The notes under the pieces are model-generated. The model did not search any database. It saw nothing but the letters and a program-made list of their open reading frames with translations, and was not told the origin of the DNA. A program made the position numbers and the translations under genes. Shown one piece after another: positions 1-8,310 of a stretch of DNA of 34,725 nt. The number at the start of each line of letters is the position of its first letter. The stretch's first letter is position 1. Source of the DNA: Candidatus Omnitrophota bacterium (lineage in GTDB: Bacteria > Omnitrophota > Gorgyraeia > Gygaellales > Profunditerraquicolaceae); the NCBI GenBank assembly GCA_028719265.1, contig JAQUKF010000001.1, positions 6,463 through 41,187 of the forward strand. Reading direction: 5' to 3'.

Positions 1-33
1 GATACCGCAGCATTTCTTTTCTTCGCATGCCAT
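1..33 (-). CDS. Small Cys-rich protein, 5' end only
   Basis: Only the first 11 codons are in the window (MACEEKKCCGI), read leftward off the edge. The start is well supported. A strong Shine-Dalgarno AAGGAGG (positions 40-46) lies 6 bases before the ATG at 33, and it overlaps the end of the preceding acyltransferase gene, so the two genes are probably co-transcribed. Three cysteines in eleven residues, two adjacent, hint at metal or Fe-S binding, but no family can be named from so little. Confidence 0.6.
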   Translation of the reverse strand, partial: MACEEKKCCGI

Positions 34-46
34 TGGAAACCTCCTT

Positions 47-958
47 CTAACCGGGCTTGCTTTTCCACCTGCGATGGATCCATCCCCATTCTGCAGGATA
101 TTTACGTATATAAGCTTCAATAATATCAGTAAGCCTCTGGATATTTAGCGAAATTGTATCCCTGGCGTCTTTTCCTTCTATTAATTCCAGTTCCGGTTCA
201 AAAATTATCTTATGCCTGTCCCCTTTCTGCCTTAGTATGAAACATGGGACAAGCGCCGCTTTGGTCCGCTGGGCAAGGACTACCGGGCCGGTAGCAGTCG
301 CGGCCTGCCTGCCAAAAAATTTTACAAATATTCCCCCGGTACCAAAATTCTGGTCAATAGGGATAAAGATAAGCTCGTTATTGCGCAGGGCGGCAATAGT
401 ATTATTCACGCATTCGTTCCTCGGCTGGCTGTAAATTGTACGCACGCCGTATGCCTTCCGCTTTTCGAAAAATATCTTTTCTACCTTTGCATCGTGCATC
501 GGCCTCATGATACCGCATGTTTTATATCCGGCCACGGCAAGGCGTCCCAGAAGAAGGGGGAAATTTCCAAAATGCGCGCTTACCAAGATCGCCCCTTTGC
601 CGCGTTTTAGCGCCGCATCTAGATTTTGCCGGCCCTGGATATCGACTTTCCCTTCCAGCATATGCGGCTTATCGAAGAAAAACATGAGCTCTACCCCGCT
701 TTTAGCCATATGCACAAAACAATCCCTGGCTATTTTCTCAAGTTCCCGGCTGGACTTTTCCTTGCCAAAAGCTATATGCAGGCTCTCCAGGGCTATTTTT
801 TTTTGCTTCGTTACAAAGAAATAGGCAAAAGAGGCAAGCCCGCTGGCAAACCTGTACAGGCAGGCTGCAGGGATGACCTTTACTATCAAAGAACATATTT
901 TTAACCCCGCCCTCGCCAGGAAATGGCTCAGGCCTTTGCGTATTTTTTTGGAATCCAT
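47..958 (-). CDS. LpxL/HtrB-type lysophospholipid acyltransferase
   Basis: A 303-aa member of the LpxL/LpxM lipid A late acyltransferase family, which transfers a secondary acyl chain from acyl-ACP onto Kdo-lipid A at the inner face of the inner membrane. An N-terminal hydrophobic stretch (about residues 20-50) precedes the catalytic region VSAHFGNFPLL near 127-137. The family motif is HX4(D/E). Here the His (129) is kept, but the acidic residue five places on is Pro134, so either another residue substitutes or activity is altered. The C-terminal part keeps family landmarks (IPIDQNFG, AEWGWIHRRWK). It has its own promoter upstream (978-1005). Together with LptE, BamD and Lnt it indicates an LPS-type outer membrane. 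Family call is firm; exact substrate unknown. Confidence 0.85.
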   Translation of the reverse strand: MDSKKIRKGLSHFLARAGLKICSLIVKVIPAACLYRFASGLASFAYFFVTKQKKIALESLHIAFGKEKSSRELEKIARDCFVHMAKSGVELMFFFDKPHMLEGKVDIQGRQNLDAALKRGKGAILVSAHFGNFPLLLGRLAVAGYKTCGIMRPMHDAKVEKIFFEKRKAYGVRTIYSQPRNECVNNTIAALRNNELIFIPIDQNFGTGGIFVKFFGRQAATATGPVVLAQRTKAALVPCFILRQKGDRHKIIFEPELELIEGKDARDTISLNIQRLTDIIEAYIRKYPAEWGWIHRRWKSKPG

Positions 959-977
959 CTTATTTTTGAATTAAGCA

Positions 978-1005
978 ATTATAACAAACTGTCTTTAAAT
1001 TGCAA
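978..1005 (-). promoter_or_regulatory. Sigma-70-type promoter of the acyltransferase gene
   Basis: Read on minus: TTGCAA (1000-1005), 16-base spacer, perfect TATAAT (978-983). The predicted start near 971 gives a short leader of about 13 bases before the ATG at 958. The preceding gene ends at 1013, so the promoter fills the gap. Confidence 0.6.
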
Positions 1006-1012
1006 ATGAAAT

Positions 1013-1495
1013 TTAGAGTTTATAGCCGATTTTGCGCAGCAGGTCCTTGCGCCAGGCGATATCCGAAGTATCTTCCCTGCCTTTGGGGCTTGATCCGTCA
1101 ATCACACCCAATATTCCCCTGCCGGAACCGCTTTGGGCAATCAACACCTCCGTGGCGTTCGCCGTAGCGCAATAGATGCTGCAAACCTCCGGGATGTTCT
1201 TTATGGAATTCAGAACGTTAACCGGGTAGGCATCCTTGAGAAAGACTATAAAACTGTGCCCGCAACCTATTTCAAGAGCGTTCTTGCACGCCAATTCTTT
1301 AAGCTCCGCGTCATTGCCCTCGCAACGAACCTTGCAGGCACCGGAAGCCTCATTAAAGGCAATTCCGAATTTTGCCCCCGGGACATTAACCAGAGACTCG
1401 TAAAGATCCTCAACCGTTTTGATAAAATGCGCCTGGCCCAGGATAAAATTCAAATCATCGGGTTTATCTATCTTTACCGTCTTGAGCTCCAGCAT
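1013..1495 (-). CDS. Adenosine-specific kinase (PF04008 family)
   Basis: A 160-aa protein recognisable as the small adenosine-specific kinase / DUF355 family, found mainly in archaea and scattered bacteria. It begins MLELKTVKIDKPDDLNFILG and carries the conserved stretches FGIAFNEASG, GCGHSFIVFLKDAYPVNVLN, CSIYCATAN and the Gly/Ser-rich GSGRGILGVIDG near the C terminus. The start is the ATG at 1495: a G-rich Shine-Dalgarno (GGGGGG, 1499-1504) sits just ahead and the length matches the family, whereas a longer reading from 1549 would run into the upstream deacetylase gene. It lies 13 bases behind the PIG-L lipoprotein and is probably its operon partner. The biological role of the family is poorly defined, so the kinase label is by family name. 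Confidence 0.8.
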   Translation of the reverse strand: MLELKTVKIDKPDDLNFILGQAHFIKTVEDLYESLVNVPGAKFGIAFNEASGACKVRCEGNDAELKELACKNALEIGCGHSFIVFLKDAYPVNVLNSIKNIPEVCSIYCATANATEVLIAQSGSGRGILGVIDGSSPKGREDTSDIAWRKDLLRKIGYKL

Positions 1496-1508
1496 ATACC
1501 CCCCTTTT

Positions 1509-2903
1509 TTATCTATTGAGCTTGATTTTACGAAAACCCACCGCGTCAATAGGCAGGTTGCCGTGGAAGGCCTTGAGTGCCGTCAGGATATAATCCGGCT
1601 TGCCCAAAAGCTCAAGCGGGATCTTTATAATCAGGTACTTATTTCCAAATTCAAGCTCTACCCCGGAGTTAAGCACCCCCTTGCGGGCATTAAATACCCT
1701 CAGTTTCCTTCCCAAGGTCACAATGCGTATCTTGGGCATCGCGGCAAAAGCCGTATCCCTGCTGTAGCCAAAAGCATAAAGCAGCACGCCGAACCTGTTG
1801 CTAAGCCTCATGGCCTTATCCACGCGCACGACAAAATAACCGTCCTCCTGCGCGTAGCTGACCTGGCCGTCCCCCTCTACCTGCGCCACCTCTTCGCCGG
1901 AAACCTCTTTAAACATCCTGGATGCGCCAAAATAAGAAACAGGCTTATCTCCTTTTTCCTGCGCAGAAAGCTCCAGGACCGGGTAATCCCCAAACAGCTC
2001 GTTCTCCCTGGCAAAGGCAAGCAGATAAAAAGCGCTGGATTGCGTCTGACTCTTGTAAAACAATATCGTCTGGTATTTTTTGTCCAGTTCGTCGAAACCC
2101 AAATCAAACCTGGACCAGTCGATCTTCGAACCGATAAACTTATGCGGAGGATAAAGCTCAAGCTCCGGATGATAATGCCTGGGCTTTGGCCATCCCACGC
2201 AATGCACAAGATAAGGGTAAACCTTAGGAGGAAGAATCTTCCCTTCTAAATCGCTTAAGGCTACCTGGAGGAATAAATAGAACGACTTATGATCGACGTT
2301 CACATCCGCCGGGTGAGAAACAAATATCTTATTAGGTTTGTAATCCAGGATCTGCCTGGTCAAATCGTTCAAGATGCTTTCGCCGCAATACGGGGCGCCA
2401 TAAGAAGGATTGTTCTTATAAGGCACGCTGGATATACGGGTCAGGCGGTCGCGGAAAGGTTTATCTGTCTGCCAATAACGGCTGAATATATTGAATGTCC
2501 CGTAATCCGGATACCCCAAGAATACAAGGTTGTTTTCCGGCAGCCCCAGGAACTCCATAGCTTTTATCGATTCCTGCTGGCGTACCTTGCCCATATGCAC
2601 AAACTCTCCCTGGCGCATGGTTATTCTTTTTTCATAAACTATAAAAGCCAGTTCGTTATGGTCGCCGTTGGTCAGATAGACTATTTTTACCCGTGCGCCG
2701 GCCTCAAGAGCCTGCTGGATAACTCCGGCGCAGGCGATAGCTTCATCATCAGGATGCGGAGCCAGGATTAATACCCTGTCCTCCTCCGTGAAAGGCTCAA
2801 GGTCGGGCATTTTCGACCAATACGCCAAATCGGATTTATCGACGCTGGCGCATCCGGCAAGCAGAAAAAAAGACAACAGGGTAACTAATTTAAATTTACG
2901 CAT
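1509..2903 (-). CDS. PIG-L/LmbE-family deacetylase lipoprotein with C-terminal beta-rich extension
   Basis: 464 aa. Residues 1-18 form a lipoprotein signal ending in the lipobox LAGC (Cys18), with Ala at +2, which would not retain it in the inner membrane. The PIG-L (GlcNAc-PI de-N-acetylase-like) fold follows: APHPDDE near 50-56 carries the first zinc ligands (His, Asp), and HPADVNVDH near 198-206 supplies the later His. Such enzymes remove N-acetyl groups from sugar conjugates using zinc. From about residue 310 there is a roughly 150-residue extension of predicted beta-strand character that I do not recognise. The gene heads a two-gene unit with the adenosine-specific kinase and is divergent from the CDF gene. 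No Shine-Dalgarno precedes the ATG; the -10 box ends 6 bases before it, so the mRNA is probably leaderless. Substrate (cell-envelope amino sugar?) is inference. Confidence 0.85.
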   Translation of the reverse strand: MRKFKLVTLLSFFLLAGCASVDKSDLAYWSKMPDLEPFTEEDRVLILAPHPDDEAIACAGVIQQALEAGARVKIVYLTNGDHNELAFIVYEKRITMRQGEFVHMGKVRQQESIKAMEFLGLPENNLVFLGYPDYGTFNIFSRYWQTDKPFRDRLTRISSVPYKNNPSYGAPYCGESILNDLTRQILDYKPNKIFVSHPADVNVDHKSFYLFLQVALSDLEGKILPPKVYPYLVHCVGWPKPRHYHPELELYPPHKFIGSKIDWSRFDLGFDELDKKYQTILFYKSQTQSSAFYLLAFARENELFGDYPVLELSAQEKGDKPVSYFGASRMFKEVSGEEVAQVEGDGQVSYAQEDGYFVVRVDKAMRLSNRFGVLLYAFGYSRDTAFAAMPKIRIVTLGRKLRVFNARKGVLNSGVELEFGNKYLIIKIPLELLGKPDYILTALKAFHGNLPIDAVGFRKIKLNR

Positions 2904-2909
2904 ACGGTT

Positions 2910-2937
2910 ATTTTATCATCTGGCTAGGAATAGTCAA
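2910..2937 (-). promoter_or_regulatory. Leaderless promoter of the PIG-L gene
   Basis: On minus: TTGACT (2932-2937), 16-base spacer, TAAAAT (2910-2915), then AACCGT and the ATG at 2903. Transcription starting 7 bases after the -10 would begin at the A of ATG. Both hexamers match the consensus at 5 of 6 positions. Confidence 0.6.
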
Positions 2938-2964
2938 GGTAATGCGGTTCTAAGGTGAAATAAT

Positions 2965-2992
2965 TTGCAAAAACCCGCGCTTATTATACAAT
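2965..2992 (+). promoter_or_regulatory. Leaderless promoter of the CDF gene
   Basis: TTGCAA (2965-2970), 16-base spacer, TACAAT (2987-2992), then ATTCTC and the ATG at 2999. The geometry is the same as for the divergent PIG-L promoter: 6 bases between -10 and ATG, and no Shine-Dalgarno. Confidence 0.55.
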
Positions 2993-2998
2993 ATTCTC

Positions 2999-3883
2999 AT
3001 GACGGCCGATATCCGCAATCATTATCATAAGATCAGAAAGATCCTGCTGGTCATACTTGTCTTAAACTGGCTGATAGCCTTGGCTAAGATCATCTACGGC
3101 TTAACCAGCCGCTGTTCGAGTATGGCTGCCGACGGTTTCCATTCTCTTTCTGACGGGACAAGCAATCTCATCGGCCTGCTGGGTATCCATTTCGCCTGTC
3201 AACCGGTAGATAAAGACCACCCGTACGGACACAAGAAATACGAAACTTTTTTCTCCCTGATCATCTCCGTTATGCTTTTTATTGTCGCTTTCAACCTGAT
3301 CAGGGAAGGGTGGATCCGCCTGTTCAATCCCATCCTGCCCCGGGTCGATATAAGCAGCTTCGCGGTCATGCTCGTTACTTTAATGGCCAATATCTGGATA
3401 ATGCGTTACGAATACAAAAAAGGCAGGGAGTTAAAGAGCGACATCCTGATTTCCGATTCCATGCATACCAGGACGGATATCTTCATATCCTTTTCGGTAA
3501 TCGGCTCTCTTGTTGCGATAAAATCCGGGCTATCCATAGTTGACCCGCTGATAACAATGCTCATATCCTTATTTATCGGTTTTACCGCTTTTGAAATAGC
3601 CAAGCGGGGATCCGATGTCCTTTGCGACACGGCGGTCTTCCTCGATGACCGCAAGATCACGGATATCGTTTTAAAAACCAAAGGGGTGCGCGCCTGCCAT
3701 AAAATACGCAGCCGCGGCAGGATCGATGACATACATATTGACCTGCATGTCCAGGTAAACCCAAACATGCACATAGACGATGCCCACCAAATAAGCTACC
3801 AGATTGAAAAAGCAATAAAATCCTCCATATCCGGCATAACCGATGTGGTTGTGCACATGGAACCCCTGGAAAAGAATAAATAA
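2999..3883 (+). CDS. Cation diffusion facilitator (CDF) metal exporter
   Basis: 294-aa inner-membrane divalent cation/proton antiporter of the CDF family. About five to six membrane segments span residues 15-200, followed by a cytoplasmic ferredoxin-like domain (about 205-294). The metal site is visible: ADGFHSLSDG gives His48 and Asp52, and DSMHTRTD gives His156 and Asp160. An H-D/H-D set is typical of zinc-exporting CDFs, although iron or other metals cannot be excluded. The family loop motif DHPYGHKKYE is present near 73-82. The C-terminal domain carries several His/Asp residues (DDIHIDLHVQV). The start at 2999 follows a promoter with no room for a leader. The stop codon directly abuts the stop of lnt on the other strand with no base between. 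Confidence 0.9.
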   Translation: MTADIRNHYHKIRKILLVILVLNWLIALAKIIYGLTSRCSSMAADGFHSLSDGTSNLIGLLGIHFACQPVDKDHPYGHKKYETFFSLIISVMLFIVAFNLIREGWIRLFNPILPRVDISSFAVMLVTLMANIWIMRYEYKKGRELKSDILISDSMHTRTDIFISFSVIGSLVAIKSGLSIVDPLITMLISLFIGFTAFEIAKRGSDVLCDTAVFLDDRKITDIVLKTKGVRACHKIRSRGRIDDIHIDLHVQVNPNMHIDDAHQISYQIEKAIKSSISGITDVVVHMEPLEKNK

Positions 3884-5377
3884 TTAGAAAGGACGCGCGG
3901 CGAGGCGCTTTCTGGAATAAATTACTGCGGAGTAAATCTCAAATGACAGACAGAGAAGGATAAATATATCCCCGTAATGGTTATAAACCGTACGCCCCTG
4001 AGAAAGCAAACAAAGATTCTTGCTATTGTACCCCCTGACAAAAATCTGCCTGCCGCTTCTATCCTGGACCGTCGAAGAAAGCCTGCCGCAGGGGTCGATA
4101 AATCCGGATATCCCGGTATTGGCTGAACGCACAAGATTCACGCGGTTCTCCACCGCCCTGAAAACCGAAGCCGCAAGATGCTGGTAAGGCGCGCTACTCT
4201 TTTTATACCAGGCATCGTTAGTAATATTCACCAGGAACCTAGCCCCCTTCTTCACAAATTCCCGGGACAGCTCCGGAAAAAGGTCTTCAAAACAGATAAG
4301 CACGGAAAAATCCGCCGGACTGGCAAAAACAACCGGCTCCCTACCCGGTTCTATGTCCCCGATAGGGGCGATTGAACGTAAAAAGGGAAAAACATCCTTG
4401 AGCGGCACGAATTCCCCGAAAGGCACCAGGTGGATTTTGTTATATATCTTTTCCGGCTGGCCGAACTTATCTACAAACAGGGCACTGTTAAAATAAGAAA
4501 CGCCTAACCGGGAAAGCGATCCCACCAATAAAGCAGTCTTTAAGTCTTTAGCCAAAGAAAAGATCCTGCGGAACTGCGTATCGGAAAAACGATCACCCCA
4601 GACAAACGGTACAGAGGCCTCCGGCCAAATGATCAATCCCGGATTATCCTCCCCCGCGGCCTTGCGGCTCAATTCCAGATAATCATCCAATATGCCGGAT
4701 GCCGACCCTTTATCCCATTTCAACTCCTGGGGGATATTCCCCTGTATCACAGAAACCTTAAGCCATTCTTTGTCCATGCGCAATTCCGGCCTATGGCTCA
4801 ACCTGTAGAAACCGTACCCCGCAGACAGGAATAATATAGAAAGGCAGATAAGAAGATCCGTTTTTTTCAGGCGCCTGCGGAGGGAAAAATATATTCCGGC
4901 ATTAACCATGATTACCAGAAAAGAAACCCCCCAGGAACCGGTTATATCTGAAATCTGGATAAGCGCAAGGTTCCTGTATTGCGAGAGCCCCATTAACGCC
5001 CAGGGAAAACCTGTAAATAAATAGCTGCGCAGGTACTCCAGCAATACCCAGCTGGCGGGGATAAAAAACAATGAAACCCGGACAGGATAAGAACGACAGA
5101 GGTAAACCAGACAGCCGAAGAGTCCGGAATAAAGCGCAAGGTAAAGGATCAAGATCGCCTGACCGAGGAGGGTAACATGCACAAGCCAGTATATGGTTAT
5201 TACCCAGAAAATTACTCCCCATAGATAAGCAACGAAAAATGATCTAAGCACTGAACCATTCTCCAGGGAAATAAGCAAGGGGATAAAGCCAACCCAGGCA
5301 AGCAGCCAAAGGTTGAAACTGGAGAACGAAAGGGACAATAGGACCGCAGATAAAACAGAAAGGATAACCGGGGTCAT
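3884..5377 (-). CDS. lnt: Apolipoprotein N-acyltransferase
   Basis: Lnt adds the third acyl chain to the N-terminal cysteine of lipoproteins in the inner membrane, the last step of lipoprotein maturation. About 497 aa: a polytopic N-terminal region (residues 1-195) and a periplasmic nitrilase-fold domain. The catalytic triad is intact: Glu253 (IIWPEAS), Lys314 (YNKIHLVPFGEF), Cys362 (VLICFEDLFPE). The essential-arm motif NDAWYKKSSAPYQH follows. I take the ATG at 5377, which overlaps the secA stop as ATGA, rather than a GTG 12 bases earlier. This couples it translationally to secA. Several lipoproteins in this window (PIG-L protein, LptE, GDSL protein) would be substrates. Confidence 0.93.
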   Translation of the reverse strand: MTPVILSVLSAVLLSLSFSSFNLWLLAWVGFIPLLISLENGSVLRSFFVAYLWGVIFWVITIYWLVHVTLLGQAILILYLALYSGLFGCLVYLCRSYPVRVSLFFIPASWVLLEYLRSYLFTGFPWALMGLSQYRNLALIQISDITGSWGVSFLVIMVNAGIYFSLRRRLKKTDLLICLSILFLSAGYGFYRLSHRPELRMDKEWLKVSVIQGNIPQELKWDKGSASGILDDYLELSRKAAGEDNPGLIIWPEASVPFVWGDRFSDTQFRRIFSLAKDLKTALLVGSLSRLGVSYFNSALFVDKFGQPEKIYNKIHLVPFGEFVPLKDVFPFLRSIAPIGDIEPGREPVVFASPADFSVLICFEDLFPELSREFVKKGARFLVNITNDAWYKKSSAPYQHLAASVFRAVENRVNLVRSANTGISGFIDPCGRLSSTVQDRSGRQIFVRGYNSKNLCLLSQGRTVYNHYGDIFILLCLSFEIYSAVIYSRKRLAARPF

Positions 5378-8298
5378 TTTCCGCAACACTTCTTGTACTT
5401 TTTCCCTGAACCGCAGGGACAGGGATCATTACGCCCAACCTTGGCATGCTGCGGTCTTACGGTCTTAGCCGTTGGGTCGGCCTTCTGTAAAACAGGATCG
5501 GGCTGAGATGCATTAGCCTCTGCCGGCGGCTGGAAGTTAACGGCCTCCGGGTGAGAAAGCTCCTGGGGAACAGAGCTAAAGACACCCCTGAATCTGTCGG
5601 GCCTGGCAGGCTGTAACTTAAAGATATTCTCTACCGCCTCCTCCTCTATACTGCTTATCATCTGGCCGAACATTTCAAAAGCCTCCCGCTTGTATTCAAT
5701 CAGGGGGTCGCGTTGGCCGTAGGCCCGCAGGCCTATGCCTTCCCTCAAGCTGTCCATAGCGTATAGATGGTCCTTCCACTTGCTGTCTATGATCTGCAGA
5801 AAAACCATGCCTTCCAGGCTACGCATCAATTCTGGACCGATCTCTTTCTCTTTGCTTTCGTAAGCCTTGAACAACTCCGCATACAATCTTTCCTTGATCT
5901 CCGCCTCGCCTAATCCTTCAAACCCCTGCGTATCCAGCTCTAAACCAAATTTAAGAGAAATGGCGTTTATAAGGCCCGGGACATCTATCGTCAATGAATC
6001 CTGTTGTTTATAAACCGGCAATGCCGCTTCGATAAGTTTATTTATGATCCCGGCGATATTATCTTTTAAAGAAAGACCTTCCAGTATCTGGCTGCGCTGG
6101 CCATAGATGATCTCCCTCTGTTTGTTCATTACATTATCGTACTCCAGGAGCTGTTTTCTGATTTCAAAATTATGCTGCTCAACCCGGCGCTGGGCAATTT
6201 CTATGGAACCGGTAACCCAGGGATGTTCGATCACCTGTCCCTCCTCCAGCCCTAATCTATCCATCAACCCGATAATCCTGTCCGAGCCGAACAGGCGCAT
6301 GAGGTCATCTCCCAAGGAAACATAAAAACGTGAAGAGCCGGGATCACCCTGCCTGCCGCTCCTTCCGCGCAGCTGGTTATCTATACGCCTGGCCTCATGA
6401 CGCTCTGTACCCAAAACATGCAAACCTCCCAGATCCACCACCCTTTTGTGCTCTACCGCGCACTCCGAACGATATCTCTCGAGCATCAACCTGTATTCAT
6501 CCTGGTAGTTTTGGTCTTCCGGATTTAATTTCTGCTTGGCCACGTTCCTGGCGATCGATTCCGGATTACCCCCCAGAAGAATATCCGTGCCGCGTCCGGC
6601 CATATTAGTGGCAATGGTCACTCCTTTATACCTGCCCGCCTGGGCGATGATCTCGGCCTCAAGTTTGTGATATTTGGCGTTCAATACCTGGTGCGGAACC
6701 CCCTTACGCTTGAGCATCTCGGAAAGCGTCTCGGATTTATCAATGGTAATAGTCCCTACCAATACGGGTTTGCCGGCGTTGTACAACTCAACAATTTCTT
6801 CGACCACGGCCGCAAACTTTTCTTCTTCCGTCTTATAAATACGGTCGGGGTAATTCTTGCGCACCAGCGGACGATTCGTCGGCAAAACAACCACGTCCAA
6901 CTGGTATATATTCCTGAACTCGTTGGCTTCGGTGAAAGCGGTACCGGTCATCCCGGCCAGCTTCTCGTACATCCGGAAGTAATTCTGGAAGGTTATCGTG
7001 GCCAATGTCTGGTTTTCCCGTTCGATCTTTAACCCTTCCTTGGATTCAACTGCCTGGTGTAATCCGTCCGACCAGCGCCTTCCGGGCATAAGCCTGCCGG
7101 TAAATTCATCAACAATGATCACCTGCCCGTCCTTAACCACATAATCTACATCCCGCTGGAAAAATTCCTTGGCCCGTAAAGCCTGAATGGTATGATGCCG
7201 GTATTCTATTGTTTCCAGGGTATGCAGGCTCTCTACCCCCCAGGACTTGGCCGCTTTAACTTCGCCGTCTTCGGTAAGCGCGACGGTCTGGGCTTTCTCA
7301 TCCGCGATATAATCGAACCCTTGCCCCAGATCCACGCCTTTATATTTTGCGTCGATCTCGTCCTTTTCGGTAACCCGGCGGCCGGTTAATCCGCTCACGA
7401 TCCTCTTGGCAGTGTAATATTTTTCGGTGGATTCCTCGGCAGGACCGGAGATTATCAGGGGGGTGCGCGCCTCATCGATCAAGATCGAATCCACCTCGTC
7501 CACAATGGCATAATAAAACGGCCGCTGTACCAGTTCCTGGGTAGAATATTTCATGTTGTCGCGCAGATAATCAAAACCGAATTCGTTGTTTGTCCCATAG
7601 GTTATATCGCAGGAATAGGCGAATTTCCTTTCTTCATCGGGCATATCATGCTGGATAGCTCCGACGGATAACCCCAGGAATTCAAAGACCGGCCCCATCC
7701 ATTCCCGGTCGCGGCGGGCAAGGTAATCGTTGACCGTAACGATATGCACTCCCCTGCCTAACAGGGCGTTCAGGTAGGCGGGCAAGGTGGCAACCAGGGT
7801 CTTGCCTTCTCCCGTGGACATTTCGGCGATCCTCCCTTCATGGAGGATTATCCCGCCGGCGATCTGCACATCAAAATGCCTTAACCCGATAGTTCGCCTG
7901 GAGGCCTCCCTGACTACGGCGAAGGCCTCGGGCAATACATCTTCAAATATCCTGTTGCGGCTGAGCTTAAGCTTCTCTTTCAATTTTTCTTTTTCTTCCG
8001 GAATGGCCACCGAAAACATCGCCTGCTGCAGGACCTCCAGCTCTTGCTCCACCTGGGCGGATTTATCCTTTAGGCGTCCCCTGAATTCGTCTGTCTTGGC
8101 GCGCAATTCGGCGTCGGTAAACCGGCTTACCCTGGGTTCAAGAGAATTCACCAGGTTGACCAGCCTGGCCAGCTCAACCATCTTGTTCATCGAAGGGCTG
8201 GGCATCTCCGGATGCAGGGTAATCCCTACCCCCGGAAACCTCCTTCTGATCGTTTCCTGTTTGTTCTTAAGGATAATTTTCTTTAACAATCCCAGCAT
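5374..8298 (-). CDS. secA: Preprotein translocase ATPase SecA
   Basis: 974-aa motor of the Sec pathway, driving unfolded preproteins through SecYEG. Visible landmarks in order: Walker A in MSTGEGKTLVATLPAYL, Walker B region DEVDSILIDEARTPLIISG, the helicase-like motifs GTAFTEANEF and GTDILLGGNPE, the RRIDNQLRGRSGRQGDPGSS motif, and a C-terminal zinc-binding SEC-C tail (CPCGSGKKYKKCC) that also contacts SecB or ribosomes in other species. Slightly longer than the 901-aa E. coli protein, with a variable Pro/Ala-rich linker before the tail. No Shine-Dalgarno is evident at the ATG at 8298; the gene starts 12 bases after prfB ends, so coupling is likely. Confidence 0.97.
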   Translation of the reverse strand: MLGLLKKIILKNKQETIRRRFPGVGITLHPEMPSPSMNKMVELARLVNLVNSLEPRVSRFTDAELRAKTDEFRGRLKDKSAQVEQELEVLQQAMFSVAIPEEKEKLKEKLKLSRNRIFEDVLPEAFAVVREASRRTIGLRHFDVQIAGGIILHEGRIAEMSTGEGKTLVATLPAYLNALLGRGVHIVTVNDYLARRDREWMGPVFEFLGLSVGAIQHDMPDEERKFAYSCDITYGTNNEFGFDYLRDNMKYSTQELVQRPFYYAIVDEVDSILIDEARTPLIISGPAEESTEKYYTAKRIVSGLTGRRVTEKDEIDAKYKGVDLGQGFDYIADEKAQTVALTEDGEVKAAKSWGVESLHTLETIEYRHHTIQALRAKEFFQRDVDYVVKDGQVIIVDEFTGRLMPGRRWSDGLHQAVESKEGLKIERENQTLATITFQNYFRMYEKLAGMTGTAFTEANEFRNIYQLDVVVLPTNRPLVRKNYPDRIYKTEEEKFAAVVEEIVELYNAGKPVLVGTITIDKSETLSEMLKRKGVPHQVLNAKYHKLEAEIIAQAGRYKGVTIATNMAGRGTDILLGGNPESIARNVAKQKLNPEDQNYQDEYRLMLERYRSECAVEHKRVVDLGGLHVLGTERHEARRIDNQLRGRSGRQGDPGSSRFYVSLGDDLMRLFGSDRIIGLMDRLGLEEGQVIEHPWVTGSIEIAQRRVEQHNFEIRKQLLEYDNVMNKQREIIYGQRSQILEGLSLKDNIAGIINKLIEAALPVYKQQDSLTIDVPGLINAISLKFGLELDTQGFEGLGEAEIKERLYAELFKAYESKEKEIGPELMRSLEGMVFLQIIDSKWKDHLYAMDSLREGIGLRAYGQRDPLIEYKREAFEMFGQMISSIEEEAVENIFKLQPARPDRFRGVFSSVPQELSHPEAVNFQPPAEANASQPDPVLQKADPTAKTVRPQHAKVGRNDPCPCGSGKKYKKCCGK

Positions 8299-8310
8299 AT
8301 TATTTTAAGT

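Noticed and set aside
1419..2249. Long plus-strand open frame (276 codons)
   Set aside because: It lies opposite the well-supported PIG-L gene, has no ribosome site and no recognisable protein pattern; a shadow frame.
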